In this document: one piece after another, positions 44,201 to 53,271 of the stretch | Layout: every line of letters begins with the position of its first letter | Numbering within the stretch: position 1 is the stretch's first letter | DNA from: Pseudomonas arcuscaelestis | GTDB taxonomy: Bacteria > Pseudomonadota > Gammaproteobacteria > Pseudomonadales > Pseudomonadaceae | Direction of reading: 5' to 3' | DNA: 64,000 nt | Assembly (NCBI RefSeq): GCF_016881005.1 | Contig: NZ_JACOPV010000021.1 | Coordinates: forward strand, 46,414 to 110,413 | Position numbers and translations under genes: made by a program | Notes under the pieces: generated by a model | Databases searched by the model: none | What the model saw: only the letters and a program-made list of their open reading frames with translations | What the model was told of the DNA's origin: nothing

Positions 44201-45551
44201 GGCGCTAGTGGAAATACTGCGGGCCCGTTTGAGCGGTTTCGGCCCGCTGACACTGGAGCAGATCGGCGCGCCGTTACAGCTACCTGCCAGTGCTCTGGAG
44301 CAGGCCCTGGCACGTCTTGAGGGCGAAGGCTATGTAATGCGCGGCTATTTCTGTCCTGGCCAGCAAAACCCGCAATGGTGCGAGCGCCACCTGCTGGCAC
44401 GTATACACCGCTACACCGTCAAGCGCCTGCGACGGGAAATCGAACCCGTCAGCCTCCAGGACTTCATGCGCTTTCTATTCGATTGGCAGCACGTTTCGTC
44501 GACTCATCGCCTGCAAGGTCCAGCCGCACTCAGCGAAGCACTCGAGCGGCTCGAGGGCTATCCCGCAGCCGCCTCAGCCTGGGAAAGCGATTTACTGCCC
44601 AGCCGGATAAAAGACTACAGTCCGCGCTGGCTGGACGAATCCTGTCGCGCCGGCAAGCATGTCTGGGCGCGCCTGGCCCCGGGAGCCGCCAGCAACACCC
44701 TGCGCAGCACACCTTTGGTACTGTTGCCGCGCCCGCAACTGAACCTGTGGCGCAGCCTCAGCCCTGCCCTGCAAAGCGACGGCCTGAGCCTGCGAGCGCA
44801 ACGGGTACACACAGCCCTGAGTGAACACGGGGCATTGTTTTTCGATGAACTGCTCAGCGATGCCCATTTGCTTGCCAGTGAACTGGAAACAGCCCTGCAA
44901 GAGTTGGTGGCGGCAGGACTGGTCAGTGCCGACAGCTTCGCCGGCCTGCGCGCCCTGATCACTCCGGCCAGTAAACGTCAGGGTCGCAGTCATCGTCGTG
45001 GTCGCGGGCCGCTGTTCGGTGGCATGGAAGACGCTGGACGCTGGGCCTTGCTACGCAAGGTCCATGTTTCGAGCAACCGTGATGAGAGCCTGGAGCATAT
45101 CGCCCGCACCTTGCTGCGTCGCTATGGCGTGATCTGCTGGCGACTGCTGGAGCGCGAGGCCGACTGGTTACCCAGTTGGCGTGAACTGCTGCGTTGTTAC
45201 CATCGGCTGGAAGCCCGCGGCGAAATTCGCGGTGGGCGCTTCATCGCGGGCCTTGCGGGCGAGCAGTTCGCCCTGCCCGAAGCCGTGGCGCTGATGCGTG
45301 CCGTGCGTAAACGGCCACTGGATGGCAGCCTGGTCGCCATCAGTGCCAGTGACCCATTGAATCTGCTCGGTACACTGCTTCCTGGCAACAAAGTTCCGGC
45401 CGTGAGCGGCAACCGTTTGCTGTATCGCGATGGCCTGCCTGCCGCCACCTTGATTGCCAGCAAAATGCAAATGCTCGTTGATGTGCAACCGACTCAACAC
45501 GGTGAACTTCGCGACCGCTTGATCCGTGAGCCGGGGCAGCAAAACGGATAG
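41253..45551 (+). CDS. lhr: Large ATP-dependent helicase Lhr
   Basis: A 1432-residue superfamily 2 helicase. Motif I is PTGSGKT near residue 51, motif II is DEIH (VDEIHALAG) near residue 177, and motif VI is QRVGRAGHQ near residue 366. The Lhr-specific core (winged helix and beta domain) follows to about 870. The remaining part is the long C-terminal extension of bacterial Lhr. It is a single-strand DNA translocase linked to DNA repair. The ribosome site is weak. It is full length and stands alone. Confidence 0.93.
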   Translation: MNLPALNHPELDAFHPAVRAWFQRRFATVTAAQARAWPLIRRGHSLLVAAPTGSGKTLTAFLAILNELFEQGLASGRLPDQTQVIYVSPLKALSNDIQINLQAPLAGINEALVEQGLEPLAIRTAVRSGDTSQKERTAMRRQAPHILVTTPESLYVLLGSESGRLGLANVHTVIVDEIHALAGNKRGSHLALSLERLQALCGKPLRRIGLSATQRPVERVAEFLVGKERTCAIVDIGHARTRDLALEVPPVPLGAVMATDVWSLVYDRLASLAREHRTTLVFVNTRRLAERVTRHLSERLGAEAVAAHHGSLAKEYRLDAEQRLKRGELQVLVATASLELGIDIGEVELVCQIGSPGSIAAFLQRVGRAGHQVEGTPKGRLFALSRDDLIECAALLDSVRRGELDLLQIPRAPLDVLAQQIVAEVSCQPWQEQALYDCLRQAMPYADLDLAHYQALLRMLGEGFNGRQGIRSAYLHRDAVNNSLRGRRGSQLTALTSGGTIPDNADYAVLLEPQGLNIGSVNEDFAVESIAGDIFQLGNTSYRILRVEAGKVRVEDARGLPPSIPFWLGEAPGRSDELSFAVARLQGEIDQRLRASAGHLPDILTWLQDEIGLAPDSAEQLLEYLAGTWKVLGALPSQQTLIMERFFDESGGTQLIIHTPFGSRINRAWGLALRKRFCRTFNFELQAAASEDTIVLSLSASHSFALDEVWRYLPSNNAESVLIQALLDAPLFGVRWRWNAGVALALPRFVGGRKVAPQIQRMKSEDLIGAVFPDQIACLENIAGERQIPDHPLVEQTLDDCLHQAMDSEGWIALLRRIEQGQINLISRDLPAPSPLASAILNARPYTFLDDAPLEERRTQAVHSRRWSDVQGSDDLGALDPEAIAAVENEAWPAPARCDEMHEALMSLGCINQHEASVNPQWLAWLDELQQTGRACSLRLEGGQILWLARERQMLLRAIYPNARLTPAIEALPGFDQPIVSDAALVEILRARLSGFGPLTLEQIGAPLQLPASALEQALARLEGEGYVMRGYFCPGQQNPQWCERHLLARIHRYTVKRLRREIEPVSLQDFMRFLFDWQHVSSTHRLQGPAALSEALERLEGYPAAASAWESDLLPSRIKDYSPRWLDESCRAGKHVWARLAPGAASNTLRSTPLVLLPRPQLNLWRSLSPALQSDGLSLRAQRVHTALSEHGALFFDELLSDAHLLASELETALQELVAAGLVSADSFAGLRALITPASKRQGRSHRRGRGPLFGGMEDAGRWALLRKVHVSSNRDESLEHIARTLLRRYGVICWRLLEREADWLPSWRELLRCYHRLEARGEIRGGRFIAGLAGEQFALPEAVALMRAVRKRPLDGSLVAISASDPLNLLGTLLPGNKVPAVSGNRLLYRDGLPAATLIASKMQMLVDVQPTQHGELRDRLIREPGQQNG

Positions 45552-45558
45552 CACCTAC

Positions 45559-45577
45559 GAGAATGATTTTCATTACA
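45559..45577 (+). promoter_or_regulatory. Candidate Fur box upstream of the glutamate synthase-like gene
   Basis: GAGAATGATTTTCATTACA matches 14 of 19 bases of the Fur consensus, with the central AATGAT-TTTCATTA well formed. It lies 8 bases after the lhr stop and 114 bases before the next start. Confidence 0.6.
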
Positions 45578-45690
45578 AAAAACACGCCGCAAACGTTCAT
45601 GTTCATGGGCTAGCGCTGGTGCAACCAACCGGGCTATGGTCGGGGTTTGCCCAGGCCCTGAGCCTGACCGCGCCATAGCAAGGAACCCGT

Positions 45691-47310
45691 ATGAGCCTGT
45701 CACTTCTCAGCCGCTACGCCTTTTTCGCCGCTTGCGTATTATTCACCCTGGTAAGCCTGCCTTTCCTGCATCACGAGTGGCTTTGGCCGTTCACGCTGAC
45801 GACCGCCGTACTTAGCCTTATCGGCCTGTTCGATCTGTTGCAAAGCCGTCACGCAGTACGACGTAACTACCCGATTCTGGGCAACATCCGCTACTTGGTC
45901 GAAGGTATTCGGCCAGAAATTCGCCAGTACCTGCTGGAAGCCGACAGTGATGCCCTGCCCTTCTCCAGAGCGCAGCGCTCCCTCGTTTATTCCCGCGCCA
46001 AAAGCGAATCATCCGACAAGCCATTTGGCACCCTGATCGACGTCTATCAGTCCGGTTTCGAGTTTATAGGCCACTCCATGCGCCCAGCGCCGCTAAGCGA
46101 TCCGGCGGCCTTTCGGGTGATTGTCGGAGGCCCACAATGCACTCAACCTTACTCCGCCTCGGTCTTCAACATCTCGGCCATGAGCTTTGGCTCACTCAGC
46201 GCCAACGCCATCCGCGCCTTGAACCAGGGTGCCAAGCTGGGCAATTTCGCCCATGACACCGGTGAAGGCAGCATCAGCCCCTATCACCGCGAACATGGCG
46301 GCGATTTAACCTGGGAGTTGGGCAGTGGCTATTTTGGCTGCCGCACTTCAGAGGGGCGCTTCGACCCGGAACGTTTCGCCGAACAAGCGCGCAACCCGCA
46401 GGTGCGCATGATCGAGATCAAGTTGAGCCAGGGTGCCAAACCCGGCCATGGCGGTATTCTGCCCAAGCATAAGGTCACGCGCGAAATTGCCGAGACGCGC
46501 GGAGTGATGATGGGCGAAGACTGCATTTCACCCTCGCGTCACAGCGCCTTTTCCACGCCGATCGAGATGATGCAATTCATCGCCCAATTGCGCGAGTTGT
46601 CAGGCGGCAAACCGGTTGGCTTCAAGTTTTGTCTGGGTCACCCGTGGGAGTTCATGGGCATCGCCAAAGCCATGCTGCAAACCGGCATCCTCCCCGACTT
46701 CATCGTCATCGACGGCAAGGAAGGCGGTACCGGTGCAGCGCCAGTGGAGTTCACCGACCATATTGGCGTACCCCTACGTGAAGGCCTGCTGTTCGTGCAT
46801 AACACCCTGGTAGGGCTGAACTTGCGCGACAAGATCAAACTGGGTGCCAGTGGCAAGATTGTCAGTGCCTTCGACATCGCCAGCGTGTTGGCTATCGGTG
46901 CCGACTGGGCCAACTCGGCTCGAGGCTTCATGTTCGCTATTGGCTGCATCCAGTCGCAGAGTTGTCATACCAATAAATGCCCCACTGGCGTCGCCACCCA
47001 GGATGCCCTGCGCCAGCGCGCGCTGGTGGTGCCAGACAAGGCCCAGCGGGTCTTCAGCTTTCACCTCAGCACCCTCAAGGCGCTGGCCGAAATGCTCGCT
47101 GCGGCGGGCCTTGATCACCCCTCGCAACTGGAGGCCAAGCATCTGGTCCGTCGCGTCTCGGCTACCGAGATCAAGCTTTTCTCGCAGCTGCATGTATTTC
47201 TCAAACCAGGCGAATTGCTCCGCGCAGAGGTTAACGGCGAGTTTTATTCGCGCATGTGGCAAATGGCTCAAGCGGAGAGTTTCGAGCCCCGCAGCGATGT
47301 AGCGGCTTGA
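45691..47310 (+). CDS. FMN-binding glutamate synthase family protein
   Basis: A 539-residue protein with two N-terminal membrane segments (about residues 8-46) and a glutamate synthase-type FMN barrel. Blocks include FNISAMSFGSLS, GEGSISPYHREHGGD, GHGGILPKHKVT and KEGGTGAAPVEF. The cluster motif C-x5-C-x4-C (CIQSQSCHTNKC) would hold a [3Fe-4S] centre. It lacks the glutaminase domain of GltB, so it is not a complete glutamate synthase, and its real substrate is unknown. The start has an AAGGAA site. The candidate Fur box upstream is unexpected for this family. Confidence 0.88.
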   Translation: MSLSLLSRYAFFAACVLFTLVSLPFLHHEWLWPFTLTTAVLSLIGLFDLLQSRHAVRRNYPILGNIRYLVEGIRPEIRQYLLEADSDALPFSRAQRSLVYSRAKSESSDKPFGTLIDVYQSGFEFIGHSMRPAPLSDPAAFRVIVGGPQCTQPYSASVFNISAMSFGSLSANAIRALNQGAKLGNFAHDTGEGSISPYHREHGGDLTWELGSGYFGCRTSEGRFDPERFAEQARNPQVRMIEIKLSQGAKPGHGGILPKHKVTREIAETRGVMMGEDCISPSRHSAFSTPIEMMQFIAQLRELSGGKPVGFKFCLGHPWEFMGIAKAMLQTGILPDFIVIDGKEGGTGAAPVEFTDHIGVPLREGLLFVHNTLVGLNLRDKIKLGASGKIVSAFDIASVLAIGADWANSARGFMFAIGCIQSQSCHTNKCPTGVATQDALRQRALVVPDKAQRVFSFHLSTLKALAEMLAAAGLDHPSQLEAKHLVRRVSATEIKLFSQLHVFLKPGELLRAEVNGEFYSRMWQMAQAESFEPRSDVAA

Positions 47311-47490
47311 GTGAAACCTTGCCAGGCAAGTAACCAGGCAACTGGCCGAATAGCTTTACCCGATCAACAAGACCAACCTACACCGGCCCGTATCCTGCAC
47401 TTCCCGGCCCTGGCCTATTGCACTGCCACAAGGCAGATGAGTACACACCTGGCTGGCCCGGCAATGTTTTCGAATGGGGCGCCAACCTAA

Positions 47491-47515
47491 AGCCCACTCC
47501 CTGGAGGAGTGGGCT
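47491..47515. terminator. Hairpin between the glutamate synthase-like gene and the permease
   Basis: AGCCCACTCC pairs with GGAGTGGGCT around CTGGA. It lies between two convergent genes and resembles REP sequence. Confidence 0.6.
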
Positions 47516-47535
47516 GGCTCCGCGATTTCGCTACA

Positions 47536-48957
47536 TTACGACGCAGAACGCGCCAACTGAACGTTGTCAGCTTTTGGCGCCAGTTTGAAGGCGTAGTAGA
47601 GCACCGTCAGCATCACCAGGAACGCTGGGCCAATGTACAGCGCCACGCGGGTCTCCTCGAAGTAAGCCATCAGGCCAACCACAAGAATGAGGAACGCCAA
47701 GGCAAGGTAGGAGCTCAGCGGCCACAGCCACATACGGTATTTGAGCGCGGCACGTTCGGCATTGCTCAGGCCAGCACGGAATTTCAACTGCGCCAGCAGG
47801 ATCATCACCCAAGTCCAGATTGCCCCGAAGGTTGCAATGGCGGTAACCCAGACAAAGACTTTTTCCGGCACAAGATAGTTGGCCAGAACGCCCAACAGCA
47901 AGGCAGCGATGGACAACAGCAGGGCATTACGCGGCACGCCATTGCTCGAGGTACGGGCGAAAGTCGCCGGTGCCTGACCGTTTTGCGCCAGGCTGTAGAG
48001 CATGCGCCCGGTGCTGAAGATACCGCCGTTGCACGACGACAACGCAGCGGTGATCACCACGAAGTTGATGATACCGGCAGCCGTCTTGATGCCCAGACGT
48101 TCGAAAGTCATTACAAACGGACTGCCCTGGCTGCCGATCTCGTTCCATGGGTAGATCGACAGGATCACGAACAGTGCGCCGACATAGAACAGGAGAATAC
48201 GCCAGAACACCGAGCCAATGGCCTGGGGAATGGTCTTTTGCGGGTTGCGTGCTTCCCCAGCGGTCAGGCCGATCATTTCTACGCCCAGGTAGGCAAACAT
48301 CACCATCTGCAACGACATCAGTACACCGGTCACGCCATTTGGCATGAAACCGCCGTTGCTCCAGAGGTTGGACACACCCACCGCCACTCCCTCATTGCCG
48401 AAGCCGAAAGCAATGACGCCGATGCCCCCCAGGACCATGGCAATAATGGTGACAATCTTGATCAGGGCGAACCAGAACTCGAACTCGCCGAAAGCCTTGA
48501 CTGCAATCAGGTTGATTGCGCCCATGCTGCCCAAGGCCGCCAAGGCCCAGATCCAGCGCGGTACGTCAGGGAACCAGATGCCCATATAGATGGCGACTGC
48601 AGTGATTTCTGCCACGCACGTTACCAGCCACAGGAACCAGTAGTTCCAGCCGGTCAGAAAGCCCGCCAACGGGCCAAGGTAATCCTGAGCATAACGGCTG
48701 AAAGAGCCTGCAACCGGATTATGTACCGCCATTTCACCAAGGGCGCGCATGATCACCAGGATCGCCAGACCACCGATGATGTAAGACAGCATGATTGCCG
48801 GTCCGGCCATTTCAATGGCTTTGGCCGACCCCAGGAACAGGCCGACACCGATACAGGCGCCCAGCGCCATCAGGCGAATGTGTCGCTCGCCGAGTTCTCG
48901 CTTGAGTGGACCGCCCTGAGCGGTCTCACCGTGAGAGGGATGGTTGCCGACTGGCAT
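47536..48957 (-). CDS. proY: ProY-type amino acid permease (APC family)
   Basis: A 473-residue inner-membrane permease with twelve hydrophobic segments. It begins LKRELGERHIRLMALGACIGVGLFLGS, and several long blocks (AGSFSRYAQDYLGPLAG, SLQMVMFAYLGVEMIG, SIYPWNEIGSQGSPFV) closely match E. coli ProY. Proline or another neutral amino acid is the likely substrate; ProY itself is cryptic in enteric bacteria. A large upstream gap holds its promoter. Confidence 0.85.
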   Translation of the reverse strand: MPVGNHPSHGETAQGGPLKRELGERHIRLMALGACIGVGLFLGSAKAIEMAGPAIMLSYIIGGLAILVIMRALGEMAVHNPVAGSFSRYAQDYLGPLAGFLTGWNYWFLWLVTCVAEITAVAIYMGIWFPDVPRWIWALAALGSMGAINLIAVKAFGEFEFWFALIKIVTIIAMVLGGIGVIAFGFGNEGVAVGVSNLWSNGGFMPNGVTGVLMSLQMVMFAYLGVEMIGLTAGEARNPQKTIPQAIGSVFWRILLFYVGALFVILSIYPWNEIGSQGSPFVMTFERLGIKTAAGIINFVVITAALSSCNGGIFSTGRMLYSLAQNGQAPATFARTSSNGVPRNALLLSIAALLLGVLANYLVPEKVFVWVTAIATFGAIWTWVMILLAQLKFRAGLSNAERAALKYRMWLWPLSSYLALAFLILVVGLMAYFEETRVALYIGPAFLVMLTVLYYAFKLAPKADNVQLARSAS

Positions 48958-49396
48958 AGAGATACAACCTCATTTTGTTATTGGATATAGACCGTTCGTG
49001 CAGGCGTGGCACCACCGATAGGCTGGGTACGCTGCCTTGCCGGGCACCACCTTGTGAGCGGTCCCGTCCGCAGACACGCAAGTTGTCGGCGAAGCGAAAG
49101 GGGCGAGCAGTATAGAAAGGCCCCTAAAGGGCATTTCACTATAAAAAGCGCGATATTCGGAAAGAACTCTTGGCAAAGACCGCTTCAACAGAGGGGTAAA
49201 CCCCGTGTTTTCTCCAGACACTCAAAAAGGGCGGCTAACATAGCACCAAAAAAGGGCATTACAACCTCCACCAAAGGTGCAATTCCCACTGCGTTTTTTG
49301 GAAAAGCCCTACAACGTTTACAAATTTTTCACCATATCCGCTCACCGTCTAAGCTTCAGGCAAGTAATACGAAAATACGTAGCCGGGCTGAAAACT
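48958..49396. other. Intergenic region between the permease and PBP genes
   Basis: About 440 bases with no gene I can support. It holds the divergent promoters. A small hairpin GGCCCCTAAAGGGC-like element lies near 49118. The frame of the PBP is open over the last 120 bases before its chosen start, but without conserved character. Confidence 0.45.
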
Positions 49397-52300
49397 ATGG
49401 GCGCATTGTGGCAATCGGAACCTAAGAGTAAGGAAACTCCCACTGAACCTCTTGAAGAATCGCCATTGCCGAAAAGCCCTCGCCAACGTCGTTTATGGTG
49501 GCGGCTGTTCTGGGTGGTGTTGCTGCTCGCCCTGATCGCGCTCGGCCTTGCCATCGCCAACGAAATGCACACCTCTCGCCTGCAATCACGCGAGCTGAGT
49601 CAACTTGCCTCGACCTTGACCTACTCCCTGCAACCAGGACCGAGCGACGCGATCATTTACCCTGGAGACGGGCCGTTCGATAAACGTCTGGGCTATAGCG
49701 CATTGGGAGACTTCCTGCCGCGTCTGCTCAAGCGCGACTACGTGATCAGCGAACAGGTGCACTTCTCCCCGGCCTTAATGAACTACACAGAGCACGGTTT
49801 CTTCGTGCCCTATAAAGAAAAGATCCAGACTGGCCTTTCGATAACCGACTGCAAAGGTGATGTGCTGTACCAATATCACTACCCGCAGTATCTCTATCCA
49901 GACTTCGACTCCATCCCTTCGGTGATCGTCAACAGCCTGCTATTCATCGAAAACCGCGACCTGCTCGACCCTGACGACCCCAATGCCAACCCAGCGGTGG
50001 ACTGGCCGCGCTTTGCCAAGGCGGCATACAGTCAGGTAGCCAGATACTTGGCCCTGCCCGGCCAGTCCGCCGGTGGCAGCACCCTGGCCACCCAGTTGGA
50101 AAAGTATCGGCATTCGCCAGACGGCCTCACCGTCTCGGGCGGCGAGAAAATCCGCCAGATGATTTCAGCCAGCGTGCGTGCCTACCAGGGCGGCCCGCAA
50201 ACCATAGAAGCGCGCCAACGCATTGTGCGTGACTACCTCAACAGCGTTCCGCTTTCAGCCGTGCCCGGCCACGGTGAAGTGCATGGCATGGCCGAAGGCC
50301 TGAGGGTCTGGTACGGCGCAGATTTCGCTCAGGTCAATCAAGCCCTGGCGGCAACCGAAACCGATCCTGCGAGCATGGCCGCGCGCGGCCTGGCGTTGCG
50401 CCAAGTGCTGTCATTGATGATTGCCCAACGCCGTCCCTCGCATTTTCTGTCAAAAGGACGCAATGAACTGGCCGAGTTGACCGACAGCCACATCCGCGTT
50501 CTGGCAGCCAGCAACGTCATCGATCGCCCCCTGGCCAACGTCGCGCTGGCGAGCAAACTGATTTATCGCGATTGGGTAGCCCAACCGACCATCCAGCCCA
50601 TCGTAACCAACAAGGGCATCAGTGTGGCTCGCAGTCGCCTGTCCCTGGCGTTGGCTCGACCGCTGTACGATCTCGACCGCCTCGATCTGTCTGCCACCAG
50701 CACCCTGCAATCGGACCTGCAAGGACAAGTCAGCCAATACCTGAAGGATCTCGCCGACCCAGCCATTGCCGAGAAGCTCGGCCTGTTTGGCGAACGCTTG
50801 TTGACCCCGACCAGCACGACCCAGGTGCGCTACAGCTTCACCTTACTCGAACGCACCGCCAATGGCTCACGGGTGCGGGTGCAAACCGACAGCACCGACC
50901 AGCCCTTCGATATAAACGAGGGCAGCAAGCTGGAACTGGGCTCCACCGCCAAGCTGCGAGTACTTACCAGCTACCTGGAAATCATCGCCGAACTGCATGA
51001 CAAGTACGCAGCCACTGCGTCCGCAGACCTTAAAAAGGTCGAGGTTGCCGAACTGGACTTCATCACCCGCTGGGCCATCGACTATCTGATTCAGAACAAG
51101 GACCGCAACATCACCGCGATGCTGGATGCAGCGCTCAACCGCAAGTACTCCGCCAGCCCTGGAGAGGCGTTCTTTACCGGCGGCGGCATGCATGTGTTCA
51201 ATAACTTTCGCAAAGAAGACAACCGCCGCATTCCGACACTCAAGGACGCCCTTCGTGAGTCGATCAACCTGCCATTTATCCGTTTGATGCGTGACTTGGT
51301 GCGCTACAGCACCTATCAGACGCCAGGCAGCAGCATCAAACTGCTCAAGGATGATGCCGAGCCTCGCCGCCAGGAATATCTGGCCCGATTCGCCGACAAG
51401 GAAGGCACCGACTACCTGCGCAGGTTCTGGAAAAAGTACCAGCGTAAATCCTCGCAACAGCGTTTGGACACGTTTCTCGATAGCTTGCGAATTACGCCCA
51501 TCCGCCTCGCTGCCGTACACCGCTACCTGTTTCCCGAGGCCGACCAGGCCACCTTCAATGCCTTTGTCCGCGCCCACCTGAAAAAACAACTGCAGGAAAC
51601 CAAACGCGCTCCGACCAAGCAGGACACGGTAACCGATAAGCGCCTGGACGATATGTACTACGCGTATGGTCCCGGCAAATTCGACCTGCCTGATCAAGGC
51701 TTTGTCGCCAAGGTCCATCCTCTGGACCTGTGGTTGCTGGGCTACCTGCTGAACAACCCTACGGCCAGCTTTCAGGATGCCGTACAGGCCAGTCAGTTCG
51801 AGCGTCAGGAGGTCTACGGCTGGTTGTTCAAGAGCCGCCACAAAGGGGCTCGCGACAGCCGCATTCGTACCCTGGTCGAGATCGAAGCCTTCCTCGATAT
51901 TCATCGCCGCTGGAAGCGCGTCGGTTATCCCTTCGACCATCTGGTCCCTTCGCTCGCCACCGCCATCGGTAGTTCCGGCGATCGTCCGGCTGCACTGGCA
52001 GAGCTGATCGGGATCATTCAGAACGATGGCATTCGGTTGCCTACATTGCGCATCGATACCCTGCACTTTGCCGCTGATACACCTTACGAAACTCGCCTGG
52101 CGGGCGATCCAGACCTGGGCCAACGCGTATTGTCGGTGGAAGTTGCACAGGCGTTGCGCGGCGCCCTGTCACAAGTAGTCGATGCCGGTACAGCTCGACG
52201 GGTATCTGGAAGCTTCAAGTTAAACGATGGCACGCCAATGGTCATGGGTGGCAAAACCGGCACCGGTGACAACCGTCTTGAAAGCTGGGGCGCGGGGGGG

Positions 52301-52531
52301 CGACTACTGGGGTCCAAAGCGATCAACCGTACCGCAACCTTTGTGTTTTTCCTGGGTGACAACCACTTCGGCACCCTCACCGCCTTCGTTCCCGGACGTG
52401 CTGCCGAATCCTTCAAATTCACCTCGGCTCTGCCGGTTCAGGTGCTCAAAGGCATGGCTCCGATCCTCACGCCCTACTTGCAACCCGGTAGCCATACCCT
52501 GTGCAAAGCGCCGCAAGTGGCGCAAAAGTAG
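49397..52531 (+). CDS. Large bifunctional penicillin-binding protein / transglycosylase
   Basis: A 1044-residue membrane-anchored protein with one helix at about residues 36-56. The GT51 transglycosylase motif is GGSTLATQLEK near residue 230, preceded by FIENRDLLDP. The transpeptidase motifs are all present: SxxK as STAK near residue 516, SxN as SIN near 621, and KTGTG near 951. The distance from SIN to KTG (about 330 residues) is far longer than in ordinary class A PBPs, so a large insert sits inside the transpeptidase domain. It is clearly separate from PBP1a, PBP1b and PbpC in length. I chose the ATG at 49397 (MGALWQSE). It is monocistronic. Confidence 0.85.
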   Translation: MGALWQSEPKSKETPTEPLEESPLPKSPRQRRLWWRLFWVVLLLALIALGLAIANEMHTSRLQSRELSQLASTLTYSLQPGPSDAIIYPGDGPFDKRLGYSALGDFLPRLLKRDYVISEQVHFSPALMNYTEHGFFVPYKEKIQTGLSITDCKGDVLYQYHYPQYLYPDFDSIPSVIVNSLLFIENRDLLDPDDPNANPAVDWPRFAKAAYSQVARYLALPGQSAGGSTLATQLEKYRHSPDGLTVSGGEKIRQMISASVRAYQGGPQTIEARQRIVRDYLNSVPLSAVPGHGEVHGMAEGLRVWYGADFAQVNQALAATETDPASMAARGLALRQVLSLMIAQRRPSHFLSKGRNELAELTDSHIRVLAASNVIDRPLANVALASKLIYRDWVAQPTIQPIVTNKGISVARSRLSLALARPLYDLDRLDLSATSTLQSDLQGQVSQYLKDLADPAIAEKLGLFGERLLTPTSTTQVRYSFTLLERTANGSRVRVQTDSTDQPFDINEGSKLELGSTAKLRVLTSYLEIIAELHDKYAATASADLKKVEVAELDFITRWAIDYLIQNKDRNITAMLDAALNRKYSASPGEAFFTGGGMHVFNNFRKEDNRRIPTLKDALRESINLPFIRLMRDLVRYSTYQTPGSSIKLLKDDAEPRRQEYLARFADKEGTDYLRRFWKKYQRKSSQQRLDTFLDSLRITPIRLAAVHRYLFPEADQATFNAFVRAHLKKQLQETKRAPTKQDTVTDKRLDDMYYAYGPGKFDLPDQGFVAKVHPLDLWLLGYLLNNPTASFQDAVQASQFERQEVYGWLFKSRHKGARDSRIRTLVEIEAFLDIHRRWKRVGYPFDHLVPSLATAIGSSGDRPAALAELIGIIQNDGIRLPTLRIDTLHFAADTPYETRLAGDPDLGQRVLSVEVAQALRGALSQVVDAGTARRVSGSFKLNDGTPMVMGGKTGTGDNRLESWGAGGRLLGSKAINRTATFVFFLGDNHFGTLTAFVPGRAAESFKFTSALPVQVLKGMAPILTPYLQPGSHTLCKAPQVAQK

Positions 52532-52617
52532 CGCTTTGCAACCTAGGCCCAGGCTCGCGATAGGGCACGGGCGTTGAGTTGTTCAGTACGACCGCTCATC
52601 ACTTCAGCCTCCGACAT

Positions 52618-52636
52618 GAGAAGCATTCTCAATATC
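52618..52636 (-). promoter_or_regulatory. Candidate Fur box before the PadR/SIP operon
   Basis: The minus strand GATATTGAGAATGCTTCTC matches 14 of 19 bases of the Fur consensus and shares the core GAGAATGCTT with the site before bfd. Confidence 0.5.
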
Positions 52637-52647
52637 ATGTTTGCTTT

Positions 52648-52682
52648 AAGATATATCTTGAGTAATATCTAAAGATACATCT
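52648..52682. promoter_or_regulatory. Twin palindromes before the PadR regulator
   Basis: AAGATATATCTT (52648-52659) is a perfect palindrome, and AGATACATCT (52673-52682) is a near copy. Their centres are 24 bases apart. They lie directly before the start of the PadR gene, so autoregulation is likely. Confidence 0.6.
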
Positions 52683-52701
52683 AACGCAAACGGAGATTCC
52701 C

Positions 52702-53271
52702 ATGCGTGACCATCACACCCACCGCGACCATGGTGACCGCCATGACGGCCAGGAGCGTCGTCACAGCCGCGAGCGTGGCGACCGTGGCCCGCGGGTCTTC
52801 GCCCCCGGTGATCTGAAACTGCTCTTGTTGTCGATGCTTAGTGAACAGCCCTGTCACGGTTACGACCTGATCCGCCAGATCGAAAGCCTGTTCGGCGGCA
52901 ACTACAGCCCGAGCCCGGGGGTTATCTATCCAACCCTCACCTTTCTTGAAGAAAGCGAGCTGATCGTCGGCCAGGTGCAGGGCAGCAAGAAGCTCTACAG
53001 CGTTACCCAGACGGGCCTGCAATCCCTTGCAGAGCAAGCCATAGCGCTGGACGGCGTGCGCATGCGCATTGAAGTCAGCAAACGCTCCCTGTGCGGACAC
53101 GATCGCCCCCAGGAAATCCACGAAGCAGTACACAACCTGCGCCACGCCTTGCAGATGCACAGCGGCCGCTGGAGCCCGGAAGAAATCGAGCGGGTACGTA
53201 CCTTGCTCAACAACACCGCCAAAGCCATCGTCGCAGGAGCGCCTGCGACTGTTACGGAGAACCCGCAATGA
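52702..53271 (+). CDS. PadR family metal-responsive regulator (YqjI-like)
   Basis: A 189-residue regulator. Residues 1-30 are rich in His, Asp and Arg (MRDHHTHRDHGDRHDG), a likely metal-binding tail. The PadR winged helix follows (LLSMLSEQPCHGYDLIRQIESLFGGNYSPSPGVIYPTL), then a helical C-terminal part. This is the layout of E. coli YqjI, a nickel/iron-responsive repressor of yqjH. Its TGA overlaps the ATG of the siderophore-interacting protein gene, so regulator and target share one operon here. Confidence 0.88.
   Translation: MRDHHTHRDHGDRHDGQERRHSRERGDRGPRVFAPGDLKLLLLSMLSEQPCHGYDLIRQIESLFGGNYSPSPGVIYPTLTFLEESELIVGQVQGSKKLYSVTQTGLQSLAEQAIALDGVRMRIEVSKRSLCGHDRPQEIHEAVHNLRHALQMHSGRWSPEEIERVRTLLNNTAKAIVAGAPATVTENPQ

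Noticed and set aside
50867..52123. Minus-strand frame of 418 codons inside the PBP gene
   Set aside because: The PBP frame carries SxxK, SxN and KTG, so the opposite frame is a shadow.
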